From Chara braunii (Eukaryota; Streptophyta; Charophyceae; Charales; Characeae): a stretch of 36,785 nt of DNA. The notes under the pieces were generated by a model, which ran no database searches, was not told where the DNA came from, and saw only the letters and a list, made by a program, of their open reading frames with translations. The DNA lies in contig BFEA01000037.1 in NCBI GenBank assembly GCA_003427395.1, positions 3,808,906 through 3,845,690 of the forward strand, given 5' to 3'. This document shows, piece after piece, positions 20,021 through 29,872 of this stretch (the stretch's first letter is position 1; each line of letters opens with the position of its first letter). Both the position numbers and the translations under genes were made by a program.

Positions 20021-21955
20021 ATAGATTAGTATAGCGGGAGGGGCGAGGTAACGCGAAGGAGACGGAGAGGCGGAAACAATCGAGGCAGTGGGGACCGGGT
20101 CACTATGACTGTCGAGTGGTGCTGGGTACTAACATCGCAGAAGGGCGGAGCGTCGGGGAGTGAAATAGTGGGGAGAAGTGATTGAACCTGGACGCAAAAT
20201 CGCGCCAGGTACTGTTGAACTGGAGATGGTGGAAGCAAGCCGGGCGCAACTGATATGGCCTAGCTCTCTCGATCTGTGAGGGAATCGAGGCTGGTAAGAG
20301 GCCACCCCGGGGTCTTGGCCTCGGGCGGACCCGACTGTAGAGTCAGATTAGAGAGAAGGTTGGGAGAAACGGAGGTTAGTGAAGAAGACAGTGCGTAGAA
20401 GAAGGCGGGGAGAGTGACGCTGAAGGTCGAATGTGGATTAGATCGCCCACCACTAGTGAATCAGAACGGAGTGAAGGTAGCCCTCTGGGTTTGCGGCCAT
20501 GGGCGAGTCCGAAGGCAAGGTGGGAATGGGCGTTGGGTGAGAGGAACGGGAGAAACAGGGAGAAAGGTGTGCGAGGAGCCATGGCGGAAGGCAAGGATAG
20601 CGAATAAGAAAGAGACCGCCCAGTTCTCGACAAGAATAGGCGAGGCAAGATGCTGATTCAAGGTCACTGGAGATAGCGAATCCGAACCTGTAGTTGGTTG
20701 GGGCAAATAGTTACAGAAACGAGAGTTAGATAGGACGAACACAGCACAGGATGCACCTGTCCAACATCTCGCGGGAGATTCATCTGGTTATGCTTACCCC
20801 GTCAGAGGTCGGAGCCTGTAAGTCAGTTGAAGGAATAGAGCCGTATCTCTGATTAGCACGGTTGATCACTCTAGCGTGAGGCCAGCGGCGCAGGGTGGAG
20901 TCTTATCTGTTAGCTAGTAGAGCCTAACAGGGCAGGCCTACTACGAATCGGCAGTTACTATCGATAGTCGGAGCAGCTAAGGGGAAGGCTCATTCTTATT
21001 TCATATGCACTATGATGGGAAGTTGCGCTAAGTGCCAAACGGGATTGAACGGCGAATGACAGAGGGTGAATGAGTAAGGGCGAGTGGGGGAGAAAGAGAG
21101 ACTCGCCCAGCTACTTGAACTGACGAACGCACGGCCTCTTGTGTAAGGAGGCATGAACCGCTTAGTAGTCGAGCGAAGAGATACGGATTCAAGTTGTCCC
21201 ATAAGTGACGGCCGATGCGTACCCCTTGCACTCATTGTCATGACAACCGGTTGTGATTGTATCGGCTATCTTAGTTCTGATAAAAAAGAAACACTGTTGA
21301 GGCACACACTGTGATTGCACCTAATCAGGTGCATAGTCCCGTGTTCGCTCTTTGAGGTGGCTGTTGCAGCACCCGTCGTGGCCGTGATACCCATCTTGCT
21401 TCTGCTACTGGCCTTAGCGTCGGCCGTCCCGAAGGTGGTGAGTGTTTTGGGGTTGGGAGTGCGGTATGAAACGGTAGTTCGGCTGCGGACCGAACTGGGA
21501 AGAACTCGGCCGGGTATTGGCCCGTGTTCTATCGATTGATTCACTCCAGCATCGCTCATTCTGCTGAGGGAAGAAGCTGAAGCGAGCCACAGGCCTGTAT
21601 GCCAGCTTGCTGGGGAGACGGGGCACACCCCATCCGTCAAGGCTGTGAGGCGGCATACCGGCCGGTGCGCTGCCCATCCTGTTGAATGGGTTGGTTGGGG
21701 GAGGAGCAGGTCACGAGACTGCAGACTCACTCGGCGGTCAGCAATGCCGTTTGCTGCTGAACAAAGCAGTAGCAAACAAGCTGCAGAGTGAAGACTTGGG
21801 GGTCAGCTGAGGCAGTGCCATTACTGCAGCTCGTGGAGGAACCGCCGGTGTGTCGAACTTGCTGCATACCGCTGTGCTATTTACAAGAACTGATAGATTG
21901 ATAACTCCGTCCTGATCTTAAGGGAACAGTGTGGCGACGACTGATCGGAGATGAG
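20021..21955. other. Inner region of the foldback element, right part: no gene supported
   Basis: Open frames reach 169 aa (21,266-21,775, minus) without recognisable domain or amino-acid composition typical of a gene. A short plus-strand frame at 21,315-21,539 encodes one hydrophobic stretch (about 25 residues), which may be chance. No repeats were recognised. Confidence 0.45.
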
Positions 21956-22505
21956 GTATTGGGGCACGGAGAAATGTTCAGCTTGTTGGACGGAGGATCC
22001 TGCCTGTTGGCCGCTGCCTACTGATGCCGACTGCTGCCCACAGCTGCGTACTACGGGCATGCCGTGGATGATTGCGGCACACTGCTGCACACTGGTGTAG
22101 GTTGCGGCATACGACGTATGATGTTGTTGTCGGCCGCCGCTGCATACTGCTGCTGTTGCTACCGGCCACTGCTGTATACTGCAGCTGCATGCTGGGGCAG
22201 CCTGCTGCTGGAGCAGGCTACCGCTGCTGTTGCTGCTGGCTACCGCTGCGAACTGCTGGTATGCTCGGAGGTGGGGCAAGAATGGTCGTTGCTATGTTTG
22301 ACTGAGCACAGTTGCTGTTGGCAGGGCACAGGCTACAACTACCACTGTCTGCTGCATCCAGGCACGAACTGTTGCTACTGGCAACAAGTGTTGTTGCTGT
22401 GATCGCTGCTGCGGATTGCTGCCTTGCTGCTGGCCAACGCTACGCACTGTTGCATGCTGCTGGTGACTGTTGGAGATTGCTGTCATTGTTGCTGGCCGCC
22501 ATTGA
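21956..22505. repeat. CTG/CAG-rich degenerate region
   Basis: CTGCTG, TGCTGTTGC and GCTGCATACTGCTG words recur throughout on the plus strand (CAG on the minus). The open frames here (for example 21,881-22,279, minus, Ser/Gln-rich) are products of this composition and I do not call them genes. Confidence 0.6.
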
Positions 22506-23190
22506 GTACTAATGCTGAGGACTGATACAGGGTGTTGGGCGGCTGCAGTTGGGCTTAGAGGAGTAGTTGGACTTAGGGAGGGAGCTTGGTGTTACGAGGT
22601 GGAGGCTCGTCAGGGGAGGTGACTCTGACAGTTGACTTCAGAGGTTGACCAAGCTGCTACGGTTCTTGGCCATCATTGCGGGGCCCTCAGGCGATTGAAG
22701 ATAACAAGGCCCTCTCCTGTGAGTCTGAGAGCACCATTCTTGGATCTGAGAGTCTCAAAGCCTTCTCTACCTTCCCTTCTTACTCTAAGTCTAGTCTGTT
22801 GGTTACGAGAGGAAGGCGGCAGGCGGGATTGCAACCCGTAGGACCGCATCAAGACTCTGTGGGGAGTCGGCCCACCGATTGCGGGAGCTCTGCCGGAACC
22901 TAGGCGAGGTTCTGGAGGCAGGGAACCATCAGGTAAACCATCTTTGTCTGTACAACCCACTACACCCATGTTTGCCTATTCCCCCCCCCCTATAGCTTGA
23001 TGGATGTATGCATGCATGTCCCTATGATTCTTGCTTTCTCTTCAGGACATAACCAGACTAAGTAAAAGAATGCATGTATAATGCCAGTTTCAGCTTCTTT
23101 GCCTGATTGAAAGCAGATTGTGGGGTTGCATCTGGGGGAAGGGTGGGAGAAAGGTCGTATTGCATGCAGTTTGACTGGGTCAACCAAAGG

Positions 23191-23911
23191 CTGGGCCACT
23201 TCCATAAGTTTGGGAAGACCCAGTGCTATGTTTTATTTTGGATTGCCTGGAGAACCAGACATGTCCCATAAGTATGGGTGGTCTGGTTGCTCTGACTTGT
23301 GAGGGCTGAAGGTGATTGCTTTTTCAGGGGCCAAGCATGTTCCATAAGTTTGGGTGGCTTGGTCGCCTTGTTTACTTGGGGTTTTGCCAGTTTCTTTAGT
23401 TTCTGAACGACGGGGTATGAGCACGTTCCATAAGTTTGGGTGGCTCAACCTCTTCCTGCTTTAGCTCTAAGAGAAATGAACCAGGTTGAGGACCGAGACG
23501 TGTTCCATAAGTTTGGGTGGTCTTGGTCCAATGCCTCGCACATGCTGGAACCAGAAGGCTATAACTTTGTTATACTTTACTATTATACCATCTATGAACA
23601 GGCTAGTCAGACAGGGTTCCATAAGTTTGGGTGGTCTGACTATAGCTTATCACCAACTGAAGAGAGTATTAATTAAGAATAAAACTTNTGGTNCGAAGGG
23701 GCAGGCTGAGTCTTGAGCTGAAGATGATCGGCTCAGCTATATGCTACCTCAAAAGACTAAGTGCAGACAATTATATAAATTTTGGATACTTAAACAGTTC
23801 AGGGCGACTAGGATGGCCTAAGCCCAAAGAAGAGAAAAGTTGTTGTGCCCTATGTTTGTGTATACTTCATGGCTGGGCTAGGCATGTTCCATAAGTTTGG
23901 GTGGTCTAGCC
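23191..23911. repeat. Right-arm hairpin series (seven hairpins, constant loop, changing stems)
   Basis: Hairpins and stem halves: 23,191-23,223 (CTGGGCC/GACCCAG), 23,253-23,288 (AACCAGAC/GTCTGGTT), 23,329-23,364 (GGCCAAGC/GCTTGGTC), 23,418-23,447 (TGAGC/GCTCA), 23,490-23,529 (GGACCGAGAC/GTCTTGGTCC), 23,604-23,642 (TAGTCAGAC/GTCTGACTA) and 23,876-23,911 (GGCTAGGC/GTCTAGCC). The loop is always 19-21 nt and centred on TTCCATAAGTTTGGGTGG (CCCATAAGTATGGG in the second). Mismatches are mostly G-T wobble, allowed in RNA. There is no open frame through the series. Confidence 0.92.
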
Positions 23912-24199
23912 TTATGCCCTAGGTAAGCTGGGTATAAGGGGATAAATCACTGAAGGACTTCGAACTATTGTTTGCTAAATTGACTTGGGGATGGTGAGAG
24001 CGCTTACCTTTGTGGTTTGGCCTGCATGTGATTGAGGGGTGCCACTACCTAGTTTGAGTTTCAGTTGATAGGTAGTTGCTTTAGTTGCTCGCCACGTGCT
24101 AGAGCCATAGGAGTTAGATTCAATTCCTGCATTTTCTGAGCTAAGTTTTTTTACTTAGATCAATTTTTGCATTTTGTGGAATCTTTTATTATACTTTGG

Positions 24200-24750
24200 T
24201 CTTGTATAAATCTTGGTAAGCCACTTTCCCTACGGGAAGCGCTGCCGAAATTTCTACAAAACCGAAGAGTTGGTCAAACTTTGTCTTTTTCAGGGTTCAG
24301 TTCTCTGTGACTTTTTGACTTAATATAAATCTGGATAGTCTTGCTTTTTAACGGAAGTGCTGCCCAAATTTTTGCTAAGTTCAGGAAGTTAAAAAAAATT
24401 GGACATGGGAAAGTCAAAGTCATTTCAGATTCTGGACTTGGCTTTGTATAAATCTTGGAGTAGCACTTTCTCTACGGGAAGCGGTGTCGAAATTTCTACA
24501 AATCTAAGGAGTTGGCTAAAATTTTGTCTTAACTGAACTCAGACTTTATGTTTGAGTTCATATCTGACTTGGTATAAATCTGGATAGTCTTCCTTTCTAA
24601 AGGAAGTGCTGCCCAAATTTTTACTAATTCAAGGAGTTAGACAAATTTTGGCTTGCTAGAATCCAAAGGTTTGACTTTTGGGCTAGTATAAAATCTGCGA
24701 TGACACTTTTCCTACGGGAAGCGCTGCCGAAATTTCCCTAAATTTAGAGG
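24200..24750. repeat. Right-arm tandem array, five units of about 121 bp, two alternating types
   Basis: Mirror of 14,285-14,875. Cores at about 24,231, 24,350, 24,473, 24,598 and 24,713. Type 1 has TTTCCCTACGGGAAGCG followed by CTGCCGAAATTTC. Type 2 has CTTCCTTTCTAAAGGAAG followed by TGCTGCCCAAATTTTT. Each unit is preceded by GTATAAATCT. In both types the core is self-complementary although the stem bases differ. Confidence 0.85.
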
Positions 24751-25021
24751 AGTCAGATTATATTTCGACAAGTGGCGACGTCTAGAGGGTTATGCTACGT
24801 AGGGGAGACTATGCCAAAGGCCTACCTTTGCTTGGGCACTGTTTAGAGGTGGACTTAGGCTTAGTTAAGTAGGATGATGTGAGTGAGGTCGTGACATGGA
24901 AACTATTCTCCATGAGCTCATAGACTTAGCTTGAGATTGGCCTGTCTTGTGTTACAGGTCTCCTTGATCGATTGATTCAGGACTTGGACTAGATTCAGCT
25001 TGATCCTACGAGGATCACCTT

Positions 25022-25040
25022 CTGTTATCACTGATAACAG
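25022..25040. repeat. Perfect 19-nt palindrome in the right arm
   Basis: CTGTTATCA-C-TGATAACAG, partner of 14,003-14,021. Confidence 0.85.
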
Positions 25041-25338
25041 GTCGGTTGCCGATTCGTCGGTTTACGACTCAACCCCAATTCACTCTCAATACTCAACCTA
25101 AAAAGGCTTTAGCCTGGTGATTTTTCTTTAAGGTTTTACCCGGACTTTTATTGAATGGCCATTTAACAGAGGTACAGAGTGTTTAAATATGGTTGGTTGG
25201 CTGGAGGTTGGGGCTTGCATTGCTAAAGCGAGGGGTATGAGTATAGAGGTTGGTTGAAGTTGACTTCGTGTAGTGCGTGGACTTTGTTGGACTTTTGATG
25301 TGATTGCAGGTATGTTCTGTGGTTCGGATTTTGGATTT

Positions 25339-25573
25339 NNNNNNNNNNNNNNNNNNNNNNNNNNNNNNNNNNNNNNNNNNNNNNNNNNNNNNNNNNNNNN
25401 NNNNNNNNNNNNNNNNNNNNNNNNNNNNNNNNNNNNNNNNNNNNNNNNNNNNNNNNNNNNNNNNNNNNNNNNNNNNNNNNNNNNNNNNNNNNNNNNNNNN
25501 NNNNNNNNNNNNNNNNNNNNNNNNNNNNNNNNNNNNNNNNNNNNNNNNNNNNNNNNNNNNNNNNNNNNNNNNN
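25339..25573. other. Assembly gap of 235 N
   Basis: The run of N lies inside the right arm, flanked on both sides by TTTGGATTT-like words (TTTTGGATTT left, TTTGGATTTG right). The gap may therefore have been opened at a repeat. The open frames that cross it are meaningless. Confidence 0.98.
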
Positions 25574-25667
25574 TTTGGATTTGACTGCTTGCGATCACAC
25601 CTATACATATGGTTGTGAGGAGCCCCACTGTGATTGTGAGAAGTGATCGTCACATACTTATCCCCTT

Positions 25668-25696
25668 GTATATATATATATATATATATGTGTGTG
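25668..25696. repeat. TA/TG microsatellite
   Basis: GTATATATATAT... then TGTGTG, about 29 bp, in the extra segment of the right arm. Confidence 0.85.
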
Positions 25697-25956
25697 CCTA
25701 TGTTGGGAGTTCGCATGGCCCAAAGGGCCAGCGCATGAAGGGTTAAATAGGGATGAGGTAGGCAGAAAACCCCTCCTCTCGATTGTATATTTTTTCTGAT
25801 TTCTTGGTCGGACGTTGGTCCTGGGCCGGGATTCAAGGTCCTTGTCCAGGACATCCCAAGCCCTAGACTTTGCAAGGAAGGAGCCTCCCCTTGCGCAAAG
25901 CCTATCTGCCCTGCCCGCCGAGACACCCAGCCAAGGGGGCAGAGATGCCGCGGAGG

Positions 25957-26012
25957 TTGAACGGCATGTCCTTCAGCCGTTCAATATCGTGAGGGGTAAC
26001 CCCTCACGATAT
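25957..26012. repeat. Two adjoining palindromes, one with perfect 14-bp arms
   Basis: TTGAACGGC (25,957-25,965) pairs with GCCGTTCAA (25,976-25,984). Directly after it, ATATCGTGAGGGGT (25,984-25,997) pairs perfectly with ACCCCTCACGATAT (25,999-26,012) around one base. An 84-aa open frame (25,815-26,069, plus) crosses both, and I do not support it as a gene. Confidence 0.88.
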
Positions 26013-26087
26013 ATTCCTTCAGCCATTCAATATCGCGAGGCCGAGACTGCGATCACCGCGTATGACTAGCATCGCTGGTTGGTATAG

Positions 26088-26680
26088 GATAGGCCCGCAA
26101 CCGCGCAGCTTTATATCAAAGTCTTGCGCGTGACTCTCCGCCGTCCTAGTGTCTGGAGTTATGGGATCGAAAGACTCGTACATGTACCCAAGTTTGTGAT
26201 TTCGGGGTCGGGAGGCCTTCGGCTTATACTTGCTTTTTAGGATTATTATGGTTGGACGTTGTAGTCTGTGGCAGCCGTCAAAGTCAAACCCCTTGACTTC
26301 TGTCCAGGCCTGGAGTGGGGCTCATATCCAGGGCAGTAAGAAACGCCTGCCACCACAGGTATGGACCTGTGTACCACCCACTCTGCATAGGGTGCAGAAG
26401 AGGGTGCGTGGTCTTCAACCGCGCATGGCGGTTGTCCAGCGCCGAGAGATTAACCCCTCGAGGCGCGTGTCAGCCGACACTTGAGTGTCGAAGGTGACCC
26501 TCGATTATTACCCAGGGCCCCATGATTATGGGTACTACATAGTACACCATCTTCGCGACTGCTTGCGTACGTTGGCATTGCAAATCGATATGAGAAGGCC
26601 CCGCGTCCGCGCCGGTTTATAACAAGTCTCGCGCGTGACGCCTAACCGATTTCTGCGTCAGAGAGTTATGGGAAGGCCAC
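26088..26680. repeat. Partial direct repeat inside the right arm
   Basis: The stretch near 26,088-26,165 (CCCGCAACCGCGCAG, TCTTGCGCGTGAC, GGAGTTATGGGA) resembles 26,598-26,672 (CCCCGCGTCCGCGCC, TCTCGCGCGTGACGC, AGAGTTATGGGA). Each copy is near a GTATGACTAG or TGCAAATCGATATG border. This suggests that the extra right-arm segment arose partly by duplication. Confidence 0.55.
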
Positions 26681-27220
26681 CGAGGGACTAGGAGCGTTGT
26701 CGCGTTGGTTATGTTGTGTCGTTTCATGTGTATGTTGTGTGTGTGGTTTATCTCTATGTTCCTTATGGTGGTGTGCGCGTGTGTATGGGATGCGTCCTAG
26801 TTGACCGGCGACGAGTTGCGCTTGGGACCTCAGCCCCCCAAGATGTCGGTTCGCATGCGGGTTCGATAGAGGCGTAGTACCACGCGTACCCCCTATGCTA
26901 CAGCGAACGAGAAACGCCCTCGGCTGGTCCACCTCTGCGATTGCAACTGATCAGCTTTCGTATTGTGGACTGGTAGCTCGGCGGGGATACGCCCACCGAA
27001 GGGAGGTGACAACTCCCGCAAGGTGGAGGTAAGTCGTGCCTCGCGAAGGCCCTATCCTGTCATAGGGGCTCGCGAGAGGTATGGCTGGCGCACTCAGTCG
27101 GAGCGGCTTGCGGAAGCTCCATGTATGCATCACGACGAGGATTAAGATCCAACTCCTGTGTCACGCGGCCGGGAGGGTCCCGCGCTACCCCTGAGTAGGG
27201 CCAGACCGATGCGCTCGACA

Positions 27221-28093
27221 GCGCTACAGTTTCATCTGTCGAAGCGATCAGTCCGACAGCGACCGACGTTGCTGTGTATCTGTCGAAGCGATCCGCCCGA
27301 CAACAGGCAGTGTTACAGCCTACGTTATGAAACTGGCCGCATAATAGGCTCCACGCGTTACCCAGTGGGAATGAAAATATGAAAGATCAAATGGCAGCGA
27401 GTCAGACGTGGTCCGTCACTGCAGCAGCCACCCCACAGAGTCTGGGACCGCTTGTTCCTATTGTGCCCGGGCATGGTCCATCGTTTTTCAGACTCCGACA
27501 GGCGTGCTCATACCCAACCTTCTTGCCGCAGATCGCGGACTGGTCGGTACACCTGTAGAAGAGCTCCCTCTGTCCGGATCTTCCCCGTTTTGTGGGCTAA
27601 TCGCCCACCAGTTCGTGTACACCTTGAACTCTCCGGTCCATGTCACAAGATGGGCTGGATAGAGGGGTTTTTGTCAACACCCTCGCACGCCGGAACCCGG
27701 ACGGACCCGTTGAAAGGGACGCATGCTTAAGATCCTCGACTGCCGTGACGACCATTTGTGGCCGGCAATCAAGTAGCTGAGCCAGGCCCGTCGGGCTCGA
27801 TGTCGGTCTCAAAACCGATAACCGAGCTAAAGACCTTAGTCTTTAGAAAAACAATTAAATAAATAAATAATAAGAAAAATAAGAATAGACGTCGCGCATC
27901 CCGCTGGCCCGCGACGCCGTGCACACCCAGGCTGCACTTGGTTGTGCCTCGCCGTCAATACCCCACGCGCGCCGCTCACCCCGGCGAGGGCCTAAACTTC
28001 CTCCCGTACGTGCGCCATCGAGCGGACAAGGCTGCAGTAGTGCAACTTGCAGAAAACACGCCAAATACCCTTGTAGGGGTATTTGGTATGACA
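27221..28093. other. Unpaired right-end tail of the foldback element
   Basis: Lies between the inverted-repeat end (27,220) and the insertion edge (28,093), with no left-hand counterpart. It begins with two 22-bp units (27,237-27,258 and 27,281-27,302) of the form TGTCGAAGCGATC...CCGACA, related to the arm terminus TGTCGAGCGCATCGGTCCGG. It also holds an 8-bp-stem hairpin (CTAAAGAC/GTCTTTAG, 27,827-27,846), an AATAAATAAAT-rich stretch (27,854-27,890) and the terminal hairpin. No gene was recognised. Confidence 0.7.
28061..28086. repeat. Perfect hairpin at the right edge of the insertion
   Basis: CCAAATACCC-TTGTAG-GGGTATTTGG, 10-bp stem and 6-nt loop, ending 7 nt before the insertion edge TATGACA. 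It resembles a 3' terminal hairpin, but the edge has a 4-bp duplication, which Helitrons do not make. Confidence 0.9.
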
Positions 28094-28097
28094 GCGT
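28094..28097. repeat. Target site duplication GCGT (right copy)
   Basis: Matches 12,566-12,569. On the minus strand it lies in the codons joining the H2C2 zinc finger to the integrase core. Confidence 0.8.
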
Positions 28098-28396
28098 GTA
28101 GTCGTCTTACTTCTTTGACAGACTTTACAACTGCGGACATATTCTATGCAGTCGGCCTTCATGCCAGGCCATACATATGCGCGCATCAGGTTGGCTGGTG
28201 TCTTTTGCCAACCGAAATGTCCCTCAGTGTCGTGGCATTCCCCTAGGATCAAGCTACGGATCTCCTCACTGTTAGGAACACATAAGAGGTTCACTACGTT
28301 GGTCTTCTCGAATAGTAACCCATCAGTAGTGCGGTAATCTGGTTCAGACTCTGGGGCCTCCTTAACTCTTTTGAGGAGGTCACTATAAATAGGGTC
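28098..28396 (-). pseudogene. Element 2 integrase H2C2 zinc-finger region
   Basis: The frame shows CHDTEGHFGWQKT with the two His residues, RAYVWPGM, and SCKVCQRSKTTT with the two Cys. This is the HX4H...CX2C finger that precedes the integrase core in gypsy elements. Coding then runs into the 15.5-kb insertion. The other half begins at 12,569. A TAG at 28,397-28,399 separates it from RNase H. Confidence 0.9.
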
Positions 28397-28903
28397 CTAT
28401 GCATACGCTTCTCGAACTTTCTGTTGCAGGTCTCTCCCTATATCCAGATAGTGAACTACTACTCCAAAGTAGTCAGCTCGTCTACTTAGAGTGTCCGCAA
28501 CTACATTGTACTTCCCTTTGACTTGCTTAAGCCCAAAGTCATACCTCCCAAGCTTAGGTGTCATTTTGGCCTCAGTCTTTAACCACCTCAGCCTCTCACG
28601 GTCTGAATAGACTTTGAAGTGCCTCCCAAGCAAGTAATGCGTTTAATGCTCTAGTGCATGCCTGGGAGCGTAGAGTTCCCTCTCGTAGGTAGATGTTGCT
28701 ACCTTCTCTGAAGGCATCCTAGCAGACATGAACTCTACGGGTCTATACCCATTGCCATCATCTTGCTGTAACACAACACCTATTCCATACCGACTGGCGT
28801 CAGTGGTGACAACAAAGGGCAGTGATGGATCGGCTTCCTTGAGGACAGGGTATTTGATCAAGGCCCCCTTCAACTTCTTTAGGGCCGAGGTACAATCTTT
28901 GCC
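28397..28903 (-). pseudogene. Element 2 RNase H domain, three stops
   Basis: Frame pieces 28,643-28,873 and 28,397-28,633 hold FVVTTDASRYGIGVVLQQ, ATSTYERELYA, FKVYSDRERLRWL and VVADTLSRRADY, a complete gypsy RNase H. Stops are at about 28,904 (TGA where Trp is expected before GKDCTSALKKLK), 28,643 (TAA) and 28,397 (TAG). LSRRADY is the normal border with the integrase zinc finger. Confidence 0.9.
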
Positions 28904-29872
28904 TCAACTCCAGATCGCCTCTTTCTTCAGCAATCTACGAAGGGGAGCAGCGATGGTTGAGAAGTTCCTTACAAACTTCCTATAGTAACAAGTTAGGCCT
29001 AAAAACGACCGCAATTTTGTTAACGTGCAGGGCGTCGTCCAATCTCTGATCGCTGCTATCTTGCTATCCTCAGGTTTTATGCCATCCCCATCTAAGACGT
29101 GGCCCAAGTACAGGACTTGCGTCTTGACCCACTCGCACTTCTTTGCGTTGATCTTGAAGTTAGCTTCCCTTAGCTTCTCCAAGACCTGCCTCAGATGGCC
29201 CTCATGCTCCTGGAGGGTCTTACTAAACACTAGGATGTCATCTAGGTATACAACTACGAATCTATCTAACCACGGTCTAAATAGATCATTTATACACCAC
29301 TGGAATGTAGCTGGCGCGTTGGTTAGTCCAAAGGGCATCACTACAAACTCATAATGCCCATATCTAGTCCGAAATGCTGTCTTGTACTGATCATCAGGAT
29401 GAACCTCTATTTGATGATATCCGAACTTCAAATCTATCTTCGAGAAATACTTGCAGCCCGGCACCCGATCCAACAGATCATCTATACGGGGCAGTGGTTC
29501 TGCATTCTTTATTGTGATGGCATTAAGACACCTATAGTTTATACACATTCTGAGCTCTCCCTCCTTCTTGGGGACAAAAAGAACAGGTGCTCCAAACGGA
29601 GACGAATTGGGCATAATCCAACCCTTCTCGAGGAGCTCATCCAATTGCTTGCGAAGCTCCTCTAACGCCCACGGGGACATCCTATATACAGCACCCTTAG
29701 GAGTTCTACTGCCAGGCTCTATCTCAATGTGATGCTGGATGGGCCGCGACACTACTCCTATAGGCGGCTTAGCTAAGTCTGTATATTCCTCCAGCAGCTT
29801 GGCAATAGCAAGATCTATGGGTTTCTTCTCTTTAGGCTCAGTGGCAGGCCTAACATAGGCCACAAAAAACAT
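28904..29872 (-). pseudogene. Element 2 reverse transcriptase
   Basis: A 322-aa open frame with a nearly intact gypsy RT. RPIQHHIEIEPG is followed by RMSPWALEELRKQLDELLEKGWI and RMCINYRCLN (normally DYR; here Asn replaces Asp at 112). SKIDLKFGYHQIEV has catalytic Asp 147, FGLTNAPATFQ is at 181-191, and YLDDILVF at 209-216 is the active site. LYLGHVLDGDGIKPE and FLGLTCYYRKFVRNFSTIAAPL follow. It ends at a TGA just before RNase H. A frameshift at its start (near 29,870) separates it from the upstream linker. Confidence 0.93.

Larger units (their letters stand above)
22640..27220. repeat. Right arm of the giant inverted repeat
   Basis: Reverse-complement partner of 12,570-16,350; landmarks are given there. 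It ends GACCGATGCGCTCGACA, the exact inverted counterpart of the left edge. It contains a 235-N gap and an extra segment of roughly 650 bp (25,574-26,220) not matched in the left arm. Single Ns are at 23,688 and 23,693. Confidence 0.9.
12570..28093. mobile_element. 15.5-kb foldback-like element with giant terminal inverted repeats, no transposase seen
   Basis: It begins TGTCGAGCGCATCGG and its right edge, read in reverse complement, begins TGTCATACCAAATACCC. Long arms 12,570-16,350 and 22,640-27,220 are reverse complements of each other. Matches in outer parts run at roughly 85% by eye. The outermost left 20 bases pair with 27,201-27,220, so the last 873 bp (27,221-28,093) are an unpaired tail. 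The centre (16.35-22.64 kb) has no long inverted match and no recognisable transposase, helicase or polymerase. Terminal TG...CA with a 4-bp duplication could fit a Ginger-like or retroviral-integrase-type cut-and-paste element, but that is inference. It is likely non-autonomous. Confidence 0.82.

Noticed and set aside
17614-21539. Hydrophobic open frames at mirrored places (17.64-17.74 kb minus; 21.35-21.45 kb plus) as one membrane protein in both arms
   Set aside because: Residue similarity is weak and could be chance; the nucleotide match is not convincing.
21266-21775. 169-aa minus-strand open frame as a gene
   Set aside because: No domain, no homologous mirror frame and composition like its non-coding surroundings.
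23191-23911. CRISPR-like array (18-nt repeats spaced about 80-100 bp)
   Set aside because: The repeat is the loop of hairpins, the spacing is irregular, there are no cas genes, and the surroundings are eukaryotic retrotransposons.
25128-25926. Open frames of 103-247 aa across the N gap
   Set aside because: Most of their length is unknown sequence.
12570-27220. Palindrome as a pure assembly artefact
   Set aside because: The arms differ by substitutions, indels and a large extra segment, and the outer junctions restore an integrase frame. The N gap still calls for caution.
12570-28093. Helitron, because of a hairpin near the right edge
   Set aside because: There is a 4-bp duplication, long inverted arms and no TC...CTRR ends or Rep/helicase.
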